Under the pieces are notes generated by a model. That model ran no database searches. It was not told the origin of the DNA and saw only the letters and a program-made list of their open reading frames with translations. A program made the translations under genes and the position numbers. This document shows, one piece after another, positions 1 through 5,600 of a stretch of 7,762 nt of DNA. Position 1 is the stretch's first letter; each line of letters begins with the position of its first letter. Source of the DNA: Kiritimatiellia bacterium (GTDB lineage Bacteria; Verrucomicrobiota; Kiritimatiellia; RFP12; UBA1067); NCBI GenBank assembly GCA_028701555.1, contig JAQVQN010000103.1, positions 1-7,762 of the forward strand, in the 5' to 3' direction.

Positions 1-61
1 GGCCTACTCCAACCACCGTACCGATAAATACTAAAAAAACCACCAAGTCAACGATGCCCAT
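1..61 (-). CDS. Sodium:solute symporter (SSS family) N-terminus, partial
   Basis: Only the first 20 codons are present; the gene runs off the left edge. The reading frame begins at ATG (59-61) and encodes MGIVDLVVF followed by a hydrophobic stretch ending VVGVG. A short polar start, an Asp at residue 5 and then a first transmembrane helix ending in Val-Gly-x-Gly is what I expect for TM1 of sodium:solute symporters (SGLT/PutP-like), which import sugars, amino acids or other solutes with Na+ across the inner membrane. An AGGAG ribosome site lies 5 nt upstream, and the gene follows the mutarotase stop by 20 bp, so it is probably the third gene of the leftward operon. Next to a mutarotase, a sugar is the likeliest substrate (inference). 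Another inner-membrane protein type cannot be excluded from 20 residues. Confidence 0.6.
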   Translation of the reverse strand, partial: MGIVDLVVFLVFIGTVVGVG

Positions 62-66
62 GAGTT

Positions 67-71
67 CTCCT
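67..71 (-). promoter_or_regulatory. Ribosome binding site of the symporter gene
   Basis: On the minus strand the sequence reads AGGAG with a 5-nt gap to the ATG at 59-61. It sits inside the 20-bp gap after the mutarotase stop codon. This fixes the start of the partial symporter gene and shows that it is a real gene and not a chance frame. Confidence 0.7.
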
Positions 72-81
72 AATTGATAAA

Positions 82-1260
82 TTACTTAACGCTGAAACGA
101 TACTCGGTGACGGTTTTATAAACCGAGCCCGGACGCAATATGGTGGACGGGAAATCAGGCTGGTTAGGCGAATCAGGTGAATGCTGTGTCTCCAAAGCCA
201 ACCCGCCACGATAACAGAGATTCTTGCCGCTTTTTCCTGGAACTTTATCAGTCAGGAAGTTCCCGCAATAGAACTGCAAGGCGGGCTCGGTAGTCCATAC
301 CTCCATAAACCTCCCGGTGGTTTTCTCGTACAATGCCGCCGCGGGTGCCAGTCTTCCGTCTTGGCTGTTCAAGACCCAGTTATGGTCGTAACCGCCGCCG
401 AAACGCAACTGCTCGTCATCAGTATCGATTCTGGCGCCGATCTGCCAAGGCACCGTGAAGTCAAATGGCGTTCCTTCGACAGTCACTATCTTGCCGGTGG
501 GGATCAAACCGGCGTTAACAGGCGTCATGCGGTCAGCGAAGATTAACAGTTCGTGATCCAGAATGGTTCCTTCAGCTTCGCCTTTGAAGTTGAAATACAA
601 ATGCTGCGTAAGGTTAATCGGCGTCGCCTTGTCAGTAACCGCTTCATATTCGATGCGCCACACATTTTCGGGGGTCAGCCAGTAGCGCACAGTCACATCC
701 AGCTTGCCGGGGTATCCCTGATCACCGTCCGGACTGCTTAACTTGAATTGCACACCTACGCTCTTTCCGTCCGAAAGTGGCTCACTTTGCCAGACATAAG
801 CGTCGAACCCCTTTACTCCGCCATGCAATGAGCATGGCAAACCGCCGGGCTTATTATTCAGCGGCAGGTTATAAGTTTTGCCGTCAAGAACAAACCTGCC
901 GTTTGCGATGCGGTTGCCATAGCGCCCTATCAGCGAGCCGAAATAACGATCGTGGGTCTCGTATCCGGCCACATCGTTGAACCCCAAAGTAATATCGGTT
1001 TTTACACCCATACGGTCAGGGGTGAAAAGGCGCACCACTTTACCGCCATAGTCGATCACATCCATAACCACGCCGCCCGCGCCGGTCAATGTATATTGCT
1101 GAACTCTATGACCGTCTCTCGTCTTGCCGAAAGGTTTTACAACAACTGAAGGCTCACAAGCATATCGCATATCGTCTCCGTCTTTTATAACCGAGCGGCA
1201 TCCGCAAACTGAAACACAGACGCCCGCAACAAACAAGACTCCTAAACAAACGTTTTTCAT
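82..1260 (-). CDS. galM: Aldose 1-epimerase (galactose mutarotase), probable lipoprotein
   Basis: Interconverts alpha and beta anomers of aldoses such as galactose and glucose. The 392-residue product carries the family motifs in order: NRIANGRF (116-123), S-L-H-G-G (H146), NLTQH followed by YFNF (H220), YDHN (D292) and L-E-T-Q-H (E357). H146 and H220 are 74 residues apart, the spacing I recall for the catalytic histidines of the Lactococcus enzyme (H96/H170); E357 corresponds to its catalytic base. NLTQH replaces the more usual NLTNH. It is about 45 residues longer than cytosolic GalM because of an N-terminal hydrophobic segment (residues 4-20) ending Val-Cys-Gly-Cys21, a plausible though atypical lipobox. 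It is therefore probably an envelope-anchored, extracytoplasmic enzyme. The start is supported by a GGAGA site 6 nt upstream. It lies 12 bp after the PQQ-like gene and 20 bp before the symporter gene, which suggests it prepares sugar for uptake (inference). Confidence 0.93.
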   Translation of the reverse strand: MKNVCLGVLFVAGVCVSVCGCRSVIKDGDDMRYACEPSVVVKPFGKTRDGHRVQQYTLTGAGGVVMDVIDYGGKVVRLFTPDRMGVKTDITLGFNDVAGYETHDRYFGSLIGRYGNRIANGRFVLDGKTYNLPLNNKPGGLPCSLHGGVKGFDAYVWQSEPLSDGKSVGVQFKLSSPDGDQGYPGKLDVTVRYWLTPENVWRIEYEAVTDKATPINLTQHLYFNFKGEAEGTILDHELLIFADRMTPVNAGLIPTGKIVTVEGTPFDFTVPWQIGARIDTDDEQLRFGGGYDHNWVLNSQDGRLAPAAALYEKTTGRFMEVWTTEPALQFYCGNFLTDKVPGKSGKNLCYRGGLALETQHSPDSPNQPDFPSTILRPGSVYKTVTEYRFSVK

Positions 1261-1266
1261 CTCACA

Positions 1267-1271
1267 TCTCC
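1267..1271 (-). promoter_or_regulatory. Ribosome binding site of the mutarotase gene
   Basis: The minus strand reads GGAGA 6 nt before the ATG at 1258-1260, within the 12-bp gap after the upstream stop codon. It supports the long start that includes the lipoprotein signal over the internal Met31. Confidence 0.65.
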
Positions 1272-1272
1272 A

Positions 1273-2505
1273 TTAGTGGGCGCTGATTTTATGCGCGGCT
1301 AATCCTTTGCCGCGACGCAAATACATAACGCCATTGGCAACCACCGGCGATGACCAATGTTCGCCGTTGCCGTAATCCACTTTAAATGATGACACCACCT
1401 TGTAGTTGTTCTCGCCGACTTGAACAAGCATCACTGAGCCGCCAACGGCATCGTAGGTGATCATGCCGGACGACGTGATGCAAAACGATGTCTTACGTGC
1501 GCCATCAACAGTGTATACCGTGTTACCGTTCTTAGGATCAATGCAAAACAGTTTGCCGCCGCCCGAGGAAAAAATCCGGCCTTCGTGAAAAGCCACGCCC
1601 TGAAAATGGTTGTCGGATGTCTTATCAGACCACAGTTGTTTAACATCCTTGTCAGATATGAAAATAATCTCCGACCCGTAGTTGTAACCCGAGGACATGA
1701 AAAGCAGGTCAGTTCCGCACAACACTGGCGTATTAGGATGAACAGCGTGTTTGTTGCGGTGGGCATGTTTCCACAACGGCTGGCCAGTTTCCGCATCAAG
1801 ACCGACAGCGTGGTCTTCCAGCATAGTGACCACCTGGCGACGTCCGCCGATAGTCAGCAGAGCAGGCGAACAGTAGGCGCTGCGCTCACTCAGCCCGACA
1901 CTTTTCCACACAGTTTTGCCTGTGTTGACGTCCAGAGCAACGACTGCCGCGTCATTGCCGCCAGGTTGGCAGATGACTTTATTGTCATAAACCAAAGGGT
2001 TGTCCGCGATGCCCCATGTGATGTTGCGGCCGCCAAAGTGCTCGTGCGCGTCCAACTTCCAAATTATTTTGCCATCCTTGGCTTCCACACACACGACATG
2101 CCCCAGACCGCCGATCAGAAATAACTTGCCGTCTCGGAAAGTCGGCGAGGTTCTTGCAAAATTGTAAGAACTTGCCCATTCAGGCGCATATTCTAGCTCC
2201 CACCGCAAGCTGCCGTCTTTAGTGTCAAGAGCGTAAAGATGCCCAGCCCGGTCATTCTTGCCGCCGACACTGCCTGTGATATAGATCGTGTCGCCAACGA
2301 CAATCGGCACCGAATAACCTTCCCCGGGCAGATCAATTTTCCAGAGCCTCTGAGGTCCGCCAGCAGGCCATTCCTTAAGTAGATTCTGTTCCGTCACAAT
2401 CAGATCCCGGTTGCTGCCGCGCCACTGCGTCCAGTCTTCAGCCCGCAGCAAACCAAACAATCCAATGGCGACAAAAGCCATAACCGGCATATAGGAGTTA
2501 TTCAT
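1273..2505 (-). CDS. Secreted PQQ-like beta-propeller repeat protein
   Basis: A 410-residue protein with a hydrophobic N-terminus (about 7-20) and a likely signal peptidase I site after Leu-Arg-Ala22. The mature protein starts EDWTQWRGSNRD (23-34), the W-x-Q-W-R-G signature typical of PQQ-like propeller proteins in Planctomycetes, Verrucomicrobia and relatives. Blade repeats of the type 'A-L-D-x-x-x-G-x-x-x-W' occur near 91-102, 138-149, 189-200, 234-245, 281-292 and 320-331, with a final strand at the C-terminus, giving a 7- or 8-bladed propeller. I see no dehydrogenase catalytic motif, so cofactor binding is not implied; a BamB-like scaffold or a binding role is possible. Its substrate and partner are unknown. 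It is the first gene of the leftward operon. The ATG is the furthest upstream possible start before an in-frame stop, but there is no clear Shine-Dalgarno sequence, and the N-terminus lacks the usual Lys/Arg. Confidence 0.88.
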   Translation of the reverse strand: MNNSYMPVMAFVAIGLFGLLRAEDWTQWRGSNRDLIVTEQNLLKEWPAGGPQRLWKIDLPGEGYSVPIVVGDTIYITGSVGGKNDRAGHLYALDTKDGSLRWELEYAPEWASSYNFARTSPTFRDGKLFLIGGLGHVVCVEAKDGKIIWKLDAHEHFGGRNITWGIADNPLVYDNKVICQPGGNDAAVVALDVNTGKTVWKSVGLSERSAYCSPALLTIGGRRQVVTMLEDHAVGLDAETGQPLWKHAHRNKHAVHPNTPVLCGTDLLFMSSGYNYGSEIIFISDKDVKQLWSDKTSDNHFQGVAFHEGRIFSSGGGKLFCIDPKNGNTVYTVDGARKTSFCITSSGMITYDAVGGSVMLVQVGENNYKVVSSFKVDYGNGEHWSSPVVANGVMYLRRGKGLAAHKISAH

Positions 2506-2533
2506 AGTTTTAAAGGTAAACGCATTTCAGAAG

Positions 2534-2568
2534 TGGTGTCATTGTAGTAAATCCGCGCACCGACACCA
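2534..2568. repeat. Inverted repeat in the divergent promoter region
   Basis: TGGTGTC (2534-2540) and its exact complement GACACCA (2562-2568) are separated by 21 bp, with centres 28 bp apart. The arms directly flank the -10 hexamer of the leftward promoter candidate, and the right arm overlaps its -35. That position suits an operator bound by a dimeric regulator, but a 7-bp repeat can arise by chance. Confidence 0.35.
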
Positions 2569-2569
2569 A
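2541..2569 (-). promoter_or_regulatory. Candidate sigma-70 promoter for the leftward sugar operon
   Basis: On the minus strand, TTGGTG (2564-2569) is followed by a 17-bp spacer and TACAAT (2541-2546). The -10 matches the consensus at five of six positions; the -35 matches at three. Transcription would start near 2534 and leave about a 29-nt leader before the PQQ-like gene. Spacing and position are good, but the call rests on consensus matching only. Confidence 0.45.
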
Positions 2570-2583
2570 GGGCAATTTCGTGG

Positions 2584-2613
2584 TTGTGACACATGCGCAG
2601 CGTAATGTAGAAT
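2584..2613 (+). promoter_or_regulatory. Candidate promoter for the C25 peptidase gene
   Basis: TTGTGA (2584-2589), an 18-bp spacer and TAGAAT (2608-2613), which matches the -10 consensus at five of six positions. The expected transcript start is about 2620-2621, exactly at the second in-frame ATG of the peptidase gene (2621). If it is real, the ATG at 2612 lies inside the -10 box and is not translated from this promoter, and the message is leaderless. Consensus matching only. Confidence 0.4.
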
Positions 2614-5600
2614 GTACTCGATGTCTTTCCTGAAATACACCCTCAAAGTGTTGATGTTTCAACTTTTGGCTATCCGGACATGTCTTGCGGCCAGCCCAGA
2701 GAACGCTCTTTCTAAAACCTTCGCCTTTGATTCGCCTTCATTTACGGTCAATGCCGCCGGTAATGTGGAGGTCGAACTTCAGGGTTGCGAACCGGATGTC
2801 GAATCATCGCGTCCGGTTTTGCCAGTGGTCGGCGTTTCGTTTGAAATCGCGCAAGGCTTTGAGGTGGAGGAAGTGCGGCTGACCCCCCACGAAATGGAAG
2901 AACACCAACTTCCCGCTCCGATCCAATGGGGCATGCCCCCCTACCGTGACGGTGAAGTGCCGCGAAACGCCGAACCTGACCCCGAGATATATCTTTCAGG
3001 CACGCCCTACCCTGACCTGAACGCGCCGGTCTGGCGTATTGACCATAGCGGTGCCCAAACGCTCCTGTCTGTCAAAGTCTTTCCCTTGCGTTTCGTGCCG
3101 GTGCGCAACATTCTGTTGGCGGCACGCAAGATGACCGTGTCCGTGTCGCTCCGGGCAACCACTCCTGCACAGCCACTGATAAAGCATTCGGTAGCGCCCT
3201 CGCTGTTTTCCATGCCGCCGCCTTTAGATCCGGAAACGCCCTATTCATACATTGTCATCTCAACATCCAACCTGATCCATAACACTCCGGCGCCGTGGAA
3301 CCTGCAGGCACTATGCGAACACCGTTCACGCTCGGGACTGGTGCCGCTGATAGTGCCGGTCGAGGATATTTACGCATGCTACGATGGAAACAACAACCCC
3401 GCGAAGATACGTGCTTTTTTACAAGAGGCTCATGCGTTGTGGGGTACCCGTTTCCTTCTGATAGCTGGCACATTCGATCTGATCCCCGCCCAGAAACTAT
3501 ATGTCTCTTTCGTTGATTTCTTCATGACCAGAACTGTCGAAATTCCGTCCGACGCGATTTATTTCGGATGCATGGATGGCAGTTACGATAATAACGGCAA
3601 CGGCCGTTACGGCGAGGTCACCGACGGCATAAACGGCGGTGACGTGGATCTGAGCGCAGAGATCATGGTCGGACGTTTTCCTGTGGCCGAGCAGCAGGAA
3701 CTGGCGCACATGGTGCGCAAGACCATCCGCTACGAGATAGCTTCGAAACATGATGTGATGCCGAATGTCTTCATGGCGGAGAAAATGGACATGGGCTCTC
3801 TCGTTTATGCCGACGGTTACATGGAAGAACTGCGCCTAGGTAGTACTGCCTACGCCTTGAACAGCATGGGTTTCGAGTCTTCACCTTATGCCGATGCCTT
3901 CGACACAGGATCCCGTTTGTACGACTCAGACGCCGGGCTCTGGACTACGGCAAACGCTTTGTCTTTCCTGAACCGCAATCTGCACTCCGTCAATCATATC
4001 GGACACGGAGCGGTTAAATCGTGCGCAAAGATTTCATTGTCGCTCCCAGCTAATCAAGCCGCGCTACAGGCTTTTACCAATGAAATGCCATATTTCATGT
4101 ATTCACAGGCATGCGACACCGGTGCATTTGACACGCCGGACTGTTTTGCCGAGCAGATTGTCACCGTCAGCAATGCGGCTTTCGCGGCAGTCATGAACGC
4201 CCGCGCTGGCTGGCTATACAACAATGTCGTCGGAGGCTATTCGCACCGCTTCCACCGCGCTTTCTGGGACGCAGCCCTGCGCGGCACCGCCACCACATTT
4301 GGTGAAATCAACGAGCTTTCGCGCCGTATGAACCTGCACATGCTGGTATCATACTCGGCAAGCTATTGGCGGTGGGTCTACTACGAGCTAAATCTTTTCG
4401 GTGATCCCGCAACACCCCTTGCACCTTCAGTCAACATTGTTCCTCCGTCGATCTGCCACGAGCCTTTGATCAACACTTACGATACCCAGACCGCCTATCA
4501 TGTTTCGTGCCTTTTAGAGCCTGTCGGCATTTACGACCCGGATACCGTGACTATGGTCTGGAAAACCGGAAACACGCAATCGTTATCGTACACCCAAAAA
4601 ATGCTTCAGGTTAACGGCAACCTGTTTGACGCCCATATTCCCCCGCAGCCGGCCGGCACACTCATCGCCTACCGCATCACGACCGCCAACCATGCGGGTT
4701 ATCTATCCTCCAGTCCTGAAAACGGTGACCACGTTTTTCATGTGACAGAACGTTTGAGTCTAACTGTAACAGGCGCGTCCGAATCTTACGGCATGACAGA
4801 ACCCGACTATGGTGTGCATTACTACGCTTCGGGTCTGGTAGTAAACGCCTCCGCACCCAACTTGGTGGTTCTAACTGATGACACGCGTGTCACTCTTGCT
4901 GGCTTTTTCGGAACCGGCAGTGCCCCGCAAAACGGCATTTCATCCGATGTGTCATTTCAGATTCACCGATCATCAATGCTCTTTTGGCTTTGGCAAAATG
5001 AAAACCGCCTGCTAGTGCAGTCCGACACGGGAGAGCATCCCGCCCAGATATTGTGGGGTGCCCAAGACGCGCCGATAGCTGTGCCGCCGGCGCAACCAAT
5101 GCTGTCGCTGCCCGACAGCTCAGAGTATTATTTCGCGCAATGGCTTCTCGACGGTTGCCGTTTTCCTGCCGCGCCGGGACACAGCGCGCCTGATCCTGGC
5201 TTCATTGTCATGGACGCTCCACACTTCATGCAGGCATGCTATTTACCCGCAGATCTCGATGCGGACAACAACGGCATACCGGATTGGTGGGAACACCGGT
5301 ATTACGGCCAGAACGGTCAAGACCCGTCCTCGGACGATGATAGTGACGGCTTCACGCTGGCCGAGGAGTACGCTGACCGCAGCGATCCGCTCAGATCCGA
5401 AAGCATCCCTGCCGCGCCGGTCATAAATCATCTGCCGCTGTCTGAAATTCAGAACACCCCAGGCCCTTTCACCATAGCCGCGACCATACAGGATACACAT
5501 AACGTCGCTTCCGCTTCGGTCAGATGGCGCCGCGGCGCCGATGCTTGGCAGGAGACCGCAATGATTGCCGCTTCCAACAATTGGTTCACGGCGGAGATCG

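Noticed and set aside
33..39. Seven-A run near the start of the symporter gene as a slippage site
   Set aside because: Short, and explained by Val-Phe-Leu codons of a transmembrane helix; no second sign of phase variation.
1585..2124. 179-codon open frame on the plus strand inside the PQQ-like gene
   Set aside because: It is antisense to clear propeller repeats, with no domain or start signal; a shadow frame.
4769..4780. Thr-Gly-Ala-Ser (720-723) in the peptidase as a possible ApbE flavinylation site
   Set aside because: The acceptor consensus needs an Asp three residues before the Thr/Ser; here it is Leu717, and the segment lies in a beta repeat domain, not an FMN-binding domain.
5526..5539. 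Perfect 14-bp palindrome GGCGCCGCGGCGCC
   Set aside because: It lies in coding sequence (Arg-Arg-Gly-Ala) and is explained by GC-rich codons; no U-tract or regulatory context.
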